Counted from the first letter of the stretch, positions 32,598-43,185 are shown. The stretch is 64,000 bases of DNA from an uncultured Bacteroides sp. (GCA_944322285.1 CALUOR010000001.1:62001-126000), one strand, 5' to 3'. Notes: generated by a model from the letters alone, not told the origin. Numbers and translations: made by a program.

Positions 32598-35500
32598 ATG
32601 AAAACCCTCTTTCGCCTATTTACCAGCCTTGCGCTATGCGCCCTGTGCCTGACAGCCTGCCAGGACGACGAATTCATGTCGATGCCCCTGCCCTCCGCAC
32701 CCCCCTCGACATCCGACACCCGCGCCGTGAACGCCACGTCGTCGCTGGTGCAGAACACGAATGGGGAGTGGGTGGCTACGCGACGGGTGCCGCTGGTGGG
32801 GCAAGGACGGGTAATTGACGACATCAACAACGGCCTCATTGAAGTCATATCCACCGAAGGAAGCGGCGAGAGCAACATCGAGAACATGGTAGACCTCGAC
32901 CTAACCAACACGGCAACCTTTGGCCAGAATGTACTGGATGCCGACGTCGTACTCAACGAAATCATCTCCGTGCGCGACCTCAACCACATCTATGCCGGCG
33001 GGCAGATCGTGGGCTTCACCTACCGAATGAACAACCCCGGCCTGATAAATGCGGACGTACTGAGTGGCTTCTGGATAAAAACCTGCCTTGGTGAACAAAA
33101 ACAACAAGAAATTACTGGTGCCAACAACGACGGTAGCCTGCTGAACCTTAACTTGCTGAGCACACTAAACACAGACAACATACAAAGTCTAAGCTTCAAA
33201 ACAGACAAACCGTTCGACAAGATGGTCATCGGCACATATGGCATAGACGGCAATGTGCTCAACGTTGTCGGAAGCTTGGAAATCTACTACGCCTTCGTGG
33301 GCGAAGACCCTATAATACCCGTCTACACCGGCTGTCCGGAGTTCCCAAACGCCAAAATCAATGAAGAAAAGAGCCAATACTTCCTATATCTTGATGAAAG
33401 GCTAATGGATTCTGACATCACCGGCAACTATATAGAAACCGGTGGATTCATCGATCAGGTGCTTCCCGGAGGTATTATTGGCGACATCCTCGGCGGGGTG
33501 AGCGGACTGCTGGAGGACTTGATAGAGGCACTGTTCAACAGCCCTGCCCAGATATGCGTAGACCTGGGCAAAGAAGTACCCGCCGGCACGGAGATAGGCT
33601 TCAACATGAGCCAGTTCAAGGTACTCAGTGCCGACGTGCTCAGCGGCATTAAGTTCGTCACCTACGATGCGAATGGCATAAAGGTGGAAGAGTTTACCGC
33701 CGAAAGCAGTGGTTTATTGGGTGCTTCCGTATTGGAAGGTGGCCGAAGTTCTATCGCCATCACTACAAATAGTCCCTGCCAACAGGTGCAGCTGGTCTTC
33801 ACGGGCATCAACCTCGAAGTGCTGGGCGAAACGCGCATCTACCACCTCTACGTTCGCGAAGCCGCCGAGCCCGATCTTTCATCTTACTTCTCCGTGAGCA
33901 ATGTCACCATCAGCGGCAACTCCTACCACCTGCCCCAACCTGCTGAAGGCAGAGTGGAATGGACATTCACCGGTGGTCCCGCAGGAAGTGCAGCTAAGCT
34001 GGACGAAAATAACACGAAGATATATGACATGACCGTGGACGGTGACTATCGTCTGAACGGCGTCTACACCTACACGGACGGCAACGGCGAGTCGCACACC
34101 GAAAACATCAGCTTCATCATCACCCGCGAGACGCCTACCACAGGCGGCGAAAACTGCAACCAGCTGATAGGCGGGAAGTTCGAGGCAACGGCCTCCGTAC
34201 CTGAGGGCGGCGGAGCACTGATAACCACCGGCAATGTAAAAAACATAGAAGCCCTCATCACTCCAGAAGCTACCGACTACGCCGTGTATAACAACATTGG
34301 CTCCATTGCCATTGGGCAAAACTATGGCATTGCCCGGGTAGAGTTAGGCGAAGGCCAGACAATCAATAAAGAAGGACAACCTACCCGCGTAGGATTCACC
34401 ATGCAGACGCAAGGTCAGTTCTTGCACGTCTCTGCGCTCAACTTTTTCCGCATCAAACTGTACAAGGGCGAAGAAGTTGTGGATGAAAGCGTAGCGGACG
34501 AGAACAGCACCGTTGCCGCCGACCTCATCGGCAGCCAGGGCAACAAGATGCGTATGAGCATCGTTACCGAGAAAGAGTTTGATGCCATCGAGTTATGGAT
34601 ATCAGGTGTGGCCGACTTGAGCCTGGGCAACGAATACCGCCTCTACAACGCTTTCTACGAGGATGCCAGCGAGGGCAGCGGCTGCGAGAACTACGATGCC
34701 TCGGAGGCTTGTATTGAGTTGCTGACGGCCGGACAAGGAGCTGAAATCAACTACGCCTATACTCAAATAGGCGGCGCAGCCCAAGTAGGCGGTACGCTCA
34801 ACGACCTGAGCAACATCATTGATGACGACAAAACAACCTATGCCACACTGACAAGCACCACCGTTTTGGGCAATACAACCGTAGCCGTGAAATTCCCCAC
34901 GATGCCGGGAGGCACGCAAGCAGGCTTCATCGTCACTGATCCCGACTATGTGGCTGGCGTGGAAGTGCTGGAAGAAATCAAGTTGGAAGCCTTTATGGAT
35001 GGAGTTTCTGTAGGAAATAGCGGTGAAACAAGCGAAGGCGGACTGGCGGACGTTAGCTTAATAGGATATAGCGGACGGAAATATATAGAAGTAACACCGA
35101 ATTGGGAGTTCAACGAGCTTCGTATTACGTTTGCAGGCGTAGCGGATGTACTGAACTTTATCTACATCGATGGTGTCTACGTGCGCCGCGACAGCGACAA
35201 CGACGGAATCCCCGACTGTGCAGAAGACGATGAAAACCAAACACCGGAGACTCCTCCTTTTCTAATTGAAGGATTCGAGGCCGAAACGGAACATGCGTGC
35301 AGCACAAACATCCGCATGAATATTACTGTGAATGAAAATGTAGACCTCACGCCTTATATAGGACAAGAATTTACTTTGATATGTACGAATGACGCTACCG
35401 GTGAAGTTATAACGAAATATCTGACGCTGGACGAAAACCATGGTTTCACCTTGACAGATATGGAACCAGGCGACTATCGCATTGCCTTGCTGAGAAATGG

Positions 35501-36998
35501 TGTCAGCATGTGGACTAACGCTCATGCCGTTCTCCACCCCCTGCAAACCACCTGGAAGCAGTCCCCCGCCAACACCGATTGGAACAACTGGAACAACTGG
35601 ACCGAAGGCGCCCCCTGGACCTGCACCAACGTCATCATCCCCGGTAACTGCACGGACTACCCCGTACTGAAGGCGGACGCGGACAACTACTGCGCCAACC
35701 TGCACATCAGCGCCGGCGGCGAGATAGTGAACACGCAGTACTTCACCAACTATGACTACGCCTGGGTGGAACTCTCAATGCAGCCTAACACGTACTACAT
35801 GCTGTCCGCCCCGCTGAAGGATATGGTGACGGGCGACATGTTCGTACCCGAAAGCTGGAATTTTGGCAATAGCGCAAAGGACTATTTCACTGCCCTCACC
35901 TCCATAACCGCCCCGGAGAGCCGCTTCACGCCCCGCGTCTACCAACGTTTCTGGGCACGGGAAGTGCCGGGCAAAATCATCAGCGACGGCACGCTGGCCA
36001 GTGAGGTCATCGTCAGCCAGACGGACTGGACGGCACCCTTCAACGCCGTGGCCGAAGCCTACGACAAGGGCATGGGCTTCTCCGCCAGCATCACCGGGGC
36101 TGCCACCTTCCGTTTCCCCAAGGAGCACCGCGAGTACACCTACTTTGACGGTGCGGGCAACAGCACGGGACAGACCGAAGGCGTGGCACGCAACACGCAG
36201 AACGTGGGCCGCTTCTGGACAGACAACTGGACAAGCGGCGACAGCTTCACCGTCACCGCCACCAACCTGGAAGCGGGCGAGACCTTCGTAGTGGGCAATC
36301 CTTTCATGGCGCACATCAACATCCGGCAGTTCCTGAAAACGAACCCGAATATCACCGCAGTGAAACTATACGACGGCAACAGCATCGTCACCATCACGAA
36401 CGAAGAGGCCACCGAGACGGGCTACACCCACATCGAACCGATGCAGTCGTTCTACGTCACGACTAAGGCAGCAAGCAAGGAACTGGGTGTGACCTTCAAC
36501 GCCGCGATGCAGGAGGCCAAGCCGGGCTACCAGGTGATGAACGCCCCGGCGGTACAGACCCGTGCCGAGACCCGCGGCCTGACAGACAACGACAACCGCA
36601 ACACCCTGCGCCTGATCGCCACCTGCGACAGCCGCAACACATCGTGCCTCGTACGCCTCAGCCCCTCGGCCGACGACGCTTACCGCACGGGTGAGGACAG
36701 CCGCCTGCTTATCGACACCCAGGCAGAGCCGACAGTGGCCGTGTTCACCGTAGCCGACGGCAAAGCATTGGACATACAGCAACGCCGCAGCGACACGGAC
36801 ATCCCCGTAGGCTTGCGGATGAAACGCCGGGGCCGCGTCACCCTCACCCTCTCCCACCGGGCGGGCGATGACTGGACGGGCTGGACGCTGGTAGACCGAC
36901 AGACGGGACGCCGTTACCCCTTGACCGATGGCTATACATACATCGACCTCGGTACCACGGGCACCACCACGAACCGCCTGTATCTGACGAAAGAATGA
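32598..36998 (+). CDS. Large multi-domain surface lipoprotein, possible adhesin
   Basis: The 1466-residue protein begins with a lipoprotein signal (C21 in LTAC). I read four related modules, each ending in a G-V/L-x-x-L-x-x-x-I/Y-Y-x-x-Y-V/E strand pattern, near residues 130-233, 325-421, 590-688 and 770-863. A thrombospondin-type calcium loop (DSDNDGIPD, 865-873) separates them from a C-terminal half with immunoglobulin-like parts (about 885-1010). The last 400 residues contain NWNNWTEGAPWTC and a tail like those of Bacteroidales surface proteins. It opens a run of six co-directional lipoprotein genes; its exact role (tip adhesin or scaffold) is not known. No clear promoter was seen; it follows the PIN gene by 104 bases. 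Confidence 0.75.
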   Translation: MKTLFRLFTSLALCALCLTACQDDEFMSMPLPSAPPSTSDTRAVNATSSLVQNTNGEWVATRRVPLVGQGRVIDDINNGLIEVISTEGSGESNIENMVDLDLTNTATFGQNVLDADVVLNEIISVRDLNHIYAGGQIVGFTYRMNNPGLINADVLSGFWIKTCLGEQKQQEITGANNDGSLLNLNLLSTLNTDNIQSLSFKTDKPFDKMVIGTYGIDGNVLNVVGSLEIYYAFVGEDPIIPVYTGCPEFPNAKINEEKSQYFLYLDERLMDSDITGNYIETGGFIDQVLPGGIIGDILGGVSGLLEDLIEALFNSPAQICVDLGKEVPAGTEIGFNMSQFKVLSADVLSGIKFVTYDANGIKVEEFTAESSGLLGASVLEGGRSSIAITTNSPCQQVQLVFTGINLEVLGETRIYHLYVREAAEPDLSSYFSVSNVTISGNSYHLPQPAEGRVEWTFTGGPAGSAAKLDENNTKIYDMTVDGDYRLNGVYTYTDGNGESHTENISFIITRETPTTGGENCNQLIGGKFEATASVPEGGGALITTGNVKNIEALITPEATDYAVYNNIGSIAIGQNYGIARVELGEGQTINKEGQPTRVGFTMQTQGQFLHVSALNFFRIKLYKGEEVVDESVADENSTVAADLIGSQGNKMRMSIVTEKEFDAIELWISGVADLSLGNEYRLYNAFYEDASEGSGCENYDASEACIELLTAGQGAEINYAYTQIGGAAQVGGTLNDLSNIIDDDKTTYATLTSTTVLGNTTVAVKFPTMPGGTQAGFIVTDPDYVAGVEVLEEIKLEAFMDGVSVGNSGETSEGGLADVSLIGYSGRKYIEVTPNWEFNELRITFAGVADVLNFIYIDGVYVRRDSDNDGIPDCAEDDENQTPETPPFLIEGFEAETEHACSTNIRMNITVNENVDLTPYIGQEFTLICTNDATGEVITKYLTLDENHGFTLTDMEPGDYRIALLRNGVSMWTNAHAVLHPLQTTWKQSPANTDWNNWNNWTEGAPWTCTNVIIPGNCTDYPVLKADADNYCANLHISAGGEIVNTQYFTNYDYAWVELSMQPNTYYMLSAPLKDMVTGDMFVPESWNFGNSAKDYFTALTSITAPESRFTPRVYQRFWAREVPGKIISDGTLASEVIVSQTDWTAPFNAVAEAYDKGMGFSASITGAATFRFPKEHREYTYFDGAGNSTGQTEGVARNTQNVGRFWTDNWTSGDSFTVTATNLEAGETFVVGNPFMAHINIRQFLKTNPNITAVKLYDGNSIVTITNEEATETGYTHIEPMQSFYVTTKAASKELGVTFNAAMQEAKPGYQVMNAPAVQTRAETRGLTDNDNRNTLRLIATCDSRNTSCLVRLSPSADDAYRTGEDSRLLIDTQAEPTVAVFTVADGKALDIQQRRSDTDIPVGLRMKRRGRVTLTLSHRAGDDWTGWTLVDRQTGRRYPLTDGYTYIDLGTTGTTTNRLYLTKE

Positions 36999-37023
36999 AA
37001 GGAAGTAATGATATTGTAAAGAG

Positions 37024-37178
37024 AAATGGGAATTTAGCTATTAAATGAAGAATGATGAATTAAGAATGAAGAATGACCATGCGGCGTGATTGTGCGCACT
37101 GACAGCGCAGCCTAAATTCTTCATTCATCATTCTTAATTCTTCATTAAAGCGCGCTTGCGCGCGCTAAATTATTATTT
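37024..37178. repeat. Modular inverted-repeat element, copy D
   Basis: AAATGGGAATTTA at 37024-37036 and TAAATTATTATTT at 37166-37178 (one change). The interior is almost identical to copy B, including the orientation of the central block. The right end is five bases before the next ATG (37183). Confidence 0.85.
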
Positions 37179-37182
37179 AAAT

Positions 37183-38352
37183 ATGAAGAAGAAACTGATA
37201 TATCCACTGACCTGCCTCGCCCTGCTGACGGGCTGCACCGACAACGAAGCCCCTCACGGCATCCCCGCCGATGAGCGGCCCTCTATCGTGCTCAACCTAA
37301 GCAACGAGGCCAAGACCGCTGATGGCAGCACCGCCAACATCACCTATCCCGAACTGGGCGAAGATGGCACCATCATCGGCACCCAACATGCCCAGACCGT
37401 CTACCTCTACATTTTCGAAGGAAGCGGCAACGGGGCGGAGTGTGTATCTTGGGAAGAAGTGCCGTGGGAAGAGCATTTTATGGAACTCCAAGACTCCCTA
37501 CCCATCCATACCGCCCAGATGCGCTACAAGCTGCAATACGAAGGCTTCCAACCCAACACCACCTACACCCTCATGGGCGTGGGACTGAGCGACGGAGCCG
37601 AAACCGTATACGGCTTCCCTGACGCCCTACAGACGGGAACCTCCTTGGGCGAAGCCATTGCCTCCCTGGCCTCCGGACAGACCTGCGACGGCATCCGTGC
37701 CTCCGAAATCTACGTGGGCACCGTGGAGTACAAGACCAACCAATACGACACCCGGATAGAGCTGTTCCGCCGCGTGGCAGGCGTCATGGGCTACTTCAAG
37801 AACGTGCCGAGCAATATAGACGGAAAACATGTAACCAACCTGCATATCTCCCTCTACACAGAGCAGAACACGAAGATGCCCTTGGTGGAACGAGAGCAGT
37901 CGCCCACCTTCCGAGACTTTATTGACAGTCCGACAACAGACGAGGACGGCAAAGTGCTGGTCAGCATACCTTTAGGTACAGATGACTTCGGCGCAACGAA
38001 AGTAGTATCCGGCGGATCCTATGTACTGCCCGCCGCTGCTCCTGCCGACGCCAGTTTTTATACCCTGTGCATCGAAGCGGTAGATGTCGATGGCACCATC
38101 CTAAAGTTCTGGCGCGCCAAGCTGCCCGAAGGCGATGAACTGGACCAAGGCGAAACAGGCGGCGGCACGGGCATCATCGACACCGAGAGCGCCTTCCGCT
38201 TCCCCATCGTGGCGAACCATTTCTATGCCTTGGGTCGCCCCGCAGATGAGGACGGCGATGGTCCCATCGACCTGGAAGGCGCCGGACAGGACATCGTTAT
38301 CACCATCGACCCCATGTGGCGCGAAGAAGTAGATTTGGATATTAAGGAATGA
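37183..38352 (+). CDS. FimB/Mfa2-like fimbrial lipoprotein
   Basis: The 389-residue product starts at the ATG at 37183 (the frame opens earlier, inside element D). The lipobox Cys is C18 (LLTGC). Features typical of Bacteroidales fimbrillin/anchor proteins are the acidic N-terminal region after the Cys and strands such as QTVYLYIFEG, then NTTYTLMGVGL near 118 and VAGVMGYFKNVP near 205. Type V fimbriae are made of lipoprotein precursors whose N-terminal strand is exchanged after gingipain-like cleavage; whether this one is an anchor or a shaft subunit is not clear. It resembles the next gene's N-terminal half. Confidence 0.6.
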   Translation: MKKKLIYPLTCLALLTGCTDNEAPHGIPADERPSIVLNLSNEAKTADGSTANITYPELGEDGTIIGTQHAQTVYLYIFEGSGNGAECVSWEEVPWEEHFMELQDSLPIHTAQMRYKLQYEGFQPNTTYTLMGVGLSDGAETVYGFPDALQTGTSLGEAIASLASGQTCDGIRASEIYVGTVEYKTNQYDTRIELFRRVAGVMGYFKNVPSNIDGKHVTNLHISLYTEQNTKMPLVEREQSPTFRDFIDSPTTDEDGKVLVSIPLGTDDFGATKVVSGGSYVLPAAAPADASFYTLCIEAVDVDGTILKFWRAKLPEGDELDQGETGGGTGIIDTESAFRFPIVANHFYALGRPADEDGDGPIDLEGAGQDIVITIDPMWREEVDLDIKE

Positions 38353-38572
38353 AAAGGGGAATTTATTTTTAGGCACGGATTACACGGATTACATGGATTC
38401 TTTTAAAGGCTTGCCTTGTCACCCCGAGCGTAGTCGAGGGGTCTCACGTAGCACATACTCAGTATAACATGAGATGTCTCGACAAGCTCGACATGACAGA
38501 CACCATTCGTTTAAGGAAATCTGTCTAATCCGTGTAATCCGTGCCTAAAAACAACCCGATAAATTATCATTT
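38353..38572. repeat. Composite inverted-repeat element, copy H
   Basis: Ends are AAAGGGGAATTTA (38353-38365, one change from the family) and TAAATTATCATTT (38560-38572). The outer arms are TAGGCACGGATTACACGG and its reverse complement (38525-38547). Nested inside is a second inverted repeat: GTCACCCCGAGCGTAGTCGAGG at about 38418 opposite GACAAGCTCGACATGACA at 38482. The element ends six bases before the next ATG (38579). Confidence 0.75.
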
Positions 38573-38578
38573 AAAGAT

Positions 38579-40858
38579 ATGAAGATAAAGACATTAACCC
38601 TACTGGCCATGACGGCCCTGCTCGCCGCCTCCTGCATCAAGGACGAGCCTAAATGCAGCACCTGCGACGAGAATCCCGACGGACGAGGCATCCTCCTCTC
38701 CTTCAACGACGGGACCGACACCCGCAGCACGCTACAGAGCAGCGAAGTGGACTACAAGGACGTGAAATACGTCTACCTCTATGTGTTCCAAGGAAAAGAT
38801 AGTGATGCCACTTGCATCCTCTCCGAAGACGTGGACTGGAAAGGCGACATCTCGCAACAGCACTGGATCAGCACAGACCTTAACCCCGGCACCTACACCT
38901 TCCTGGCTGTGGGTGTGGACGACGAGGCCGGTGAAGTCTACGGCCTGACAGACAAGTACACAGGCTCTTTGGGCGAATGCCTCGCCAAGCTGGCCCAGGG
39001 TAAAGTCAAGTCCGACATGGCCACCGCCCAAATCTTCGCCGGACAGACTACGCAAACCGTAGACGTGGAAGATGACGTGGTAGAGGTAGGCGTTACGCTG
39101 ACTCGCAAAGTGGCGGGGGTGCTGGCGTATCTGAGGAATATTCCCTGCAAAGTGGACTTTAACGGAGCAGAGGGAGAAAAAGCCAATGTAACCGGCATCC
39201 GTCTGGTATTGGCTCAACCGCAGAACACGCAGATGCCCATGTGGCCCATCGCTACGGACGAAAATCCCGTTTACGGTCAAGAACCTATGAATGACACTGA
39301 GGAGAATAAGATTCTGTTCAGCTACAATTTGGCCGAAATCGGCTTCACGCCCGATGAGGACGGACGTTACTTCGTGAAAGAAACACAGGAAGATAACATC
39401 TTGCCCAACACCCTACTCTACGGTGCCTACCTGCTGCCTATCTACATCACAGAAGGTCAAACCTTGAAGCTGGAGCTGATAGGTAGCTATACAGACATAA
39501 ACAATGAACACGATAATGAAGTAGTAAAGACCTACACCATCCAAAACCCGGACGGAGCATCTACCTTCTCCCTCGAAGAGAACAAGCTCTACAGCATCGG
39601 CAAGAAACTGTCCGATGGCTCCACAGACGGAGACAAGCCGGCGGATTTGAGCGGGAATATCCTGACCATATCCGTGGAAGATTGGTGCGACCACTACATT
39701 CCCAATGTGTTCCCCACCGTCACGGCGCCAGCCCGGGTAGTAGGCGACTACAATCCGGAAAACTACATCTTCGATGCGCCGGGCACAACGATTACCGTCA
39801 CGGTGTATCCGCCAACGGGAGAAAATGCCGCCGGTAGGAACTGGAATATGTATATCGTATACGGTGACGGAGAGAACGAACCCAATCAGGGGCTGAACAA
39901 GGACGAAAAAGACTGGATACACATCGTGTCCAAGAATGCGGAAGGTGGTATTATAGGATACACCAACAAACTTACGTTCAGTGCCGGTAGCCTAGAGACA
40001 AAGGTAGACCTTGTACTGAACGACTTCGCCGTATGCCGCTCAAACCTCTTAAAAGAAACCCCAGGAAACTATCGATATACCCCAGAAGATATTGAAATGG
40101 CCAAGAACGATTACCGCACGGCTTATATTGTGGTAGAAACCGATGGCTATTCCACCCCCTACCGCATGAAGATACGGCAGTATAACACCCTGTCCATCTA
40201 CACCGGAAAAGAACAAGGAGACTACTGGAGAGGCGTAGCCCGCTTGGACTATGGCTGCTATTTCGACAAAATGACGGGAGAAGCCGTGTGCGAAGCGTCA
40301 CAATCTGAAAACGAAGCGGACTTGGGAAAGACACTGAACGTCTACGGATATACCGGACATTATGAAACCATTTGGCACATCTTCGGTGATGTTACGGTAG
40401 AATACTTGGATGATATTCCTTGGGAAGGAGAAAGAAACACCGATGACGCCGAAGAGAATGACGAAGCGAGGTTCGACACCTCCCTCATGGGAAAAGTAAA
40501 GAAGGACATCATGTACTACGTTACCCAAGATGATAGTATAACAGTCCTACCGGGAGACACGGAAGGACATAAATGGTTCTTGCCTGCCATACTGGAGATG
40601 ACGGATTTCTGCAAATATTACCAAAAGAAAGATGTGGATGAGTCCGGAGCAACTTTCGGAGATATAGCCAACTTGGGATGGACCCTCTCCTACTGGACAT
40701 CGACTCCTGTACAAGGTTATGCAAGCGTAAATACCAGCCGTCCCAACAACAGCGAAAGCACCAATATCACCATCGTCAGCTATCGGGAAAAAACGGCCAG
40801 AAATGTTCAATTAGCCGCCCGTCCTTTCCGCAAGTTCTTAGATAAAGACAAAAGATAA
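38579..40858 (+). CDS. Fimbrial lipoprotein with tip-like C-terminal domain
   Basis: This 759-residue lipoprotein (C19 in LLAASC) has an N-terminal half that follows the same pattern as the previous gene (VKYVYLYVFQG, FLAVGVDDEAGEVYG, VAGVLAYLRNIP), i.e. a fimbrillin-like pair of beta domains (about 40-360). The remaining 400 residues hold another sandwich (about 375-500) and a C-terminal domain with KWFLPAILEMTDFCKYY ... TLSYWTSTPVQ ... VQLAARPFRKF. That last pattern, also seen in the next gene, is typical of lectin-like or FISUMP-type ends of Bacteroidales surface proteins. It may be a fimbrial tip subunit. It has no promoter of its own. Confidence 0.6.
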   Translation: MKIKTLTLLAMTALLAASCIKDEPKCSTCDENPDGRGILLSFNDGTDTRSTLQSSEVDYKDVKYVYLYVFQGKDSDATCILSEDVDWKGDISQQHWISTDLNPGTYTFLAVGVDDEAGEVYGLTDKYTGSLGECLAKLAQGKVKSDMATAQIFAGQTTQTVDVEDDVVEVGVTLTRKVAGVLAYLRNIPCKVDFNGAEGEKANVTGIRLVLAQPQNTQMPMWPIATDENPVYGQEPMNDTEENKILFSYNLAEIGFTPDEDGRYFVKETQEDNILPNTLLYGAYLLPIYITEGQTLKLELIGSYTDINNEHDNEVVKTYTIQNPDGASTFSLEENKLYSIGKKLSDGSTDGDKPADLSGNILTISVEDWCDHYIPNVFPTVTAPARVVGDYNPENYIFDAPGTTITVTVYPPTGENAAGRNWNMYIVYGDGENEPNQGLNKDEKDWIHIVSKNAEGGIIGYTNKLTFSAGSLETKVDLVLNDFAVCRSNLLKETPGNYRYTPEDIEMAKNDYRTAYIVVETDGYSTPYRMKIRQYNTLSIYTGKEQGDYWRGVARLDYGCYFDKMTGEAVCEASQSENEADLGKTLNVYGYTGHYETIWHIFGDVTVEYLDDIPWEGERNTDDAEENDEARFDTSLMGKVKKDIMYYVTQDDSITVLPGDTEGHKWFLPAILEMTDFCKYYQKKDVDESGATFGDIANLGWTLSYWTSTPVQGYASVNTSRPNNSESTNITIVSYREKTARNVQLAARPFRKFLDKDKR

Positions 40859-40870
40859 ACAAACAAAGCC

Positions 40871-43174
40871 ATGAGATATATAAGTTATATTCTATCCGCC
40901 TGTGCATTCCTGCTGGCAAGCTGCACGCAGGAACTGGAGATGCCTTTCGACCCCGGCATGGAGGGTGACGGAGCCGTGCGCATCCATTTGGTGCCCGAAG
41001 GCATGAACCTGATAGAGACCCGTGCCGAAGAAGGTGACACGGACGCCGAGGCCGACACCCGCATTGAGCACGTGGCCATCTATGCCTTCGATGCAGATGG
41101 TAACTACGTGACCGGCTACGAACAGGACCTGGAGCACCCCGACAGCGAAGTGAGCCTTATCCTGCCGCAAGACAAGGGTATGCTCACCCTGCACGCCGTG
41201 TGCAACTACACCGACATGCCGGCCACCGTTACCAACGAGCAGGAATTGAACGACATCATCATTGAAATCACGGAAGCCGATGGCGCTTTCAACGGCTCCA
41301 TGGTGATGCACGGCAAGGAGACCATCTCGCAAGATGATATTAAAAACAAAATCCCCAAGGACATCACAGTGAAGCGTATCGCCGCCAAGATAGACTTCAC
41401 CCTGCTGTTCGACCCGGAAGCACAGGACGACCAGTTTATGCTGAGCCGTGTCACCGTCCACAACCTCCCCATGCGCAGCTATCTGCTGGAGCGGACAAGC
41501 AGCAATGTAAATCATGGAATAGAGGACGTGGGCAAAGACAAAGAAGGCAACGATACCTATGTCAACCCCGATGACAACGAAAGCGAGGACATCTCCGGTT
41601 GTCAGGATGCCGCCTATACAGACGCGGAAAAGTCTTACAACGACACCTACCTGCTGCAAACCACGGGCGACATCGACACACCGGAAGGAGCCACCGCCCG
41701 GTTCTACATGTTCGAGAACCGCCGGGGAGCCGTGACCGATGAGAGTTCATTCACCACGACCTACCCGGCCAAGGACGACTGGCAGTACCTGAAAGGAGAA
41801 ATGGCAAAGCAGTTTGAATATGCTACGTACATCGAGATAGAAGGCGTGTACAAGTTCGGCAGCGGGACCACCATGCAGGCCTCCTACAAAATCTACCTGG
41901 GCAAGAACAACTACGGCGACTTCAACGTGTTCCGCAACTGCCACCACACGTACCAAGTCACCATCAAGACCTGCACCACAGCCGACACCCGCGTAACCGC
42001 CGTCAACCTGAACAGCGCGCAGATTACCGAAGCGTTCAACGACCCGCTGGACGCCCACTTCAATGCAGGCCGTTGCTTAGGCTACACCGCCAACGGCAAG
42101 TGGGAACTCTACGTGGAAGACCCCGACGAGCACCCCTGGCTGGAGATTTCCTTCTCGCCGCAATACCGCCCGCGTATTCCAGGCAAAACCTATACGGACG
42201 CAGATGGCAAGCCGATAGCCGACAACCTGATAGCCGCTACCCGCTTCGAGGGTGACGGGACCGTCCCCTTGGCACAATACTTCTACGTGCATACCGATGA
42301 GTTCGTGCCCGAGAACCCCGCCGCCAACGAGGCCCTGAACAACACCACGAATCCGGAAGCGTGGCGCACGGGCACCATCATCCTGCGCGACCTGACCAAT
42401 GACAGCGAAGACCGCATCGAAGTCCGCCAGCGCCCCGCCCAAGTAGTCAAGATGCCCGTCTACGACCTGTTGGGACGAGTGGACTTCTACAACGAATACT
42501 TCGTGGAATACGAGCTGGAGCAGAAGAACATCACGTGGGGCTTCCTGATGTATGGCGCCAACCCCGTCATGACCAGCATGATAAACGACCGATGGGACGG
42601 GCTGTCCAATACGCGCAAGCTGTACCAGGAGGCCATCAAGGTGGGAAGAGACATCAATAGTCAGGATCCGGACGAAGGCATCTACTGGGGTGCCTACAAC
42701 GGTTACTACACGGTGGAAGACACCTATTCCCGCTCCAAAGACACTGCGTTCGTGGTAAGCCGCATCCCCGACGACCACCTGATAAAGTACGTCCTCAGCA
42801 AGAACCGCGACCGCAACGGCAACGGGTACATCGACTACGACGAGATTGTGTGGTACGTGCCGGCATTAGACGAGCTGGCGGAACTGTATCGTGTGTTGGA
42901 AAACAAGACAGTTTTCTTCCAGAACAGCGAAGACCGCTTTCACTCCTCCACGCCTTACCTGGCCGGCTACACCGCCGAAGTGCCCGGCCGTGCCTTCTAC
43001 GTGAAGATGGGCGACGAGGGCGAGAAGGCTTTCGCCATGCGTGACCGCCAGTACAACGTCATCTGCTGCCGCCGCAAAGGGGCCTGGACAGGCAACGCCG
43101 ACTCCGGCTTTACGGGGAACGTAAGCGAGAGTGACGACCCATGGGAGGATGAAACTGACATTATGCCGAAATAA
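40871..43174 (+). CDS. DUF4906-like fimbrial tip lipoprotein
   Basis: The 767-residue lipoprotein (C18 in LLASC) opens 12 bases after the previous stop. The N-terminal part (about 25-370) has fimbrillin-like features (HVAIYAFDADGNY, MLTLHAVCNYTDMP, ITVKRIAAKIDFTL, and RNCHHTYQVTIK closing the second domain). The C-terminal half has an EF-hand-like calcium loop DRNGNGYIDYDE at about 650-661, then IVWYVPALDELAELY and RDRQYNVICCRR. This matches the layout of DUF4906 proteins, which in Bacteroides are associated with fimbrial tips. The assignment is by pattern and not certain. Confidence 0.6.
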   Translation: MRYISYILSACAFLLASCTQELEMPFDPGMEGDGAVRIHLVPEGMNLIETRAEEGDTDAEADTRIEHVAIYAFDADGNYVTGYEQDLEHPDSEVSLILPQDKGMLTLHAVCNYTDMPATVTNEQELNDIIIEITEADGAFNGSMVMHGKETISQDDIKNKIPKDITVKRIAAKIDFTLLFDPEAQDDQFMLSRVTVHNLPMRSYLLERTSSNVNHGIEDVGKDKEGNDTYVNPDDNESEDISGCQDAAYTDAEKSYNDTYLLQTTGDIDTPEGATARFYMFENRRGAVTDESSFTTTYPAKDDWQYLKGEMAKQFEYATYIEIEGVYKFGSGTTMQASYKIYLGKNNYGDFNVFRNCHHTYQVTIKTCTTADTRVTAVNLNSAQITEAFNDPLDAHFNAGRCLGYTANGKWELYVEDPDEHPWLEISFSPQYRPRIPGKTYTDADGKPIADNLIAATRFEGDGTVPLAQYFYVHTDEFVPENPAANEALNNTTNPEAWRTGTIILRDLTNDSEDRIEVRQRPAQVVKMPVYDLLGRVDFYNEYFVEYELEQKNITWGFLMYGANPVMTSMINDRWDGLSNTRKLYQEAIKVGRDINSQDPDEGIYWGAYNGYYTVEDTYSRSKDTAFVVSRIPDDHLIKYVLSKNRDRNGNGYIDYDEIVWYVPALDELAELYRVLENKTVFFQNSEDRFHSSTPYLAGYTAEVPGRAFYVKMGDEGEKAFAMRDRQYNVICCRRKGAWTGNADSGFTGNVSESDDPWEDETDIMPK

Positions 43175-43185
43175 AATGAAGAGAG

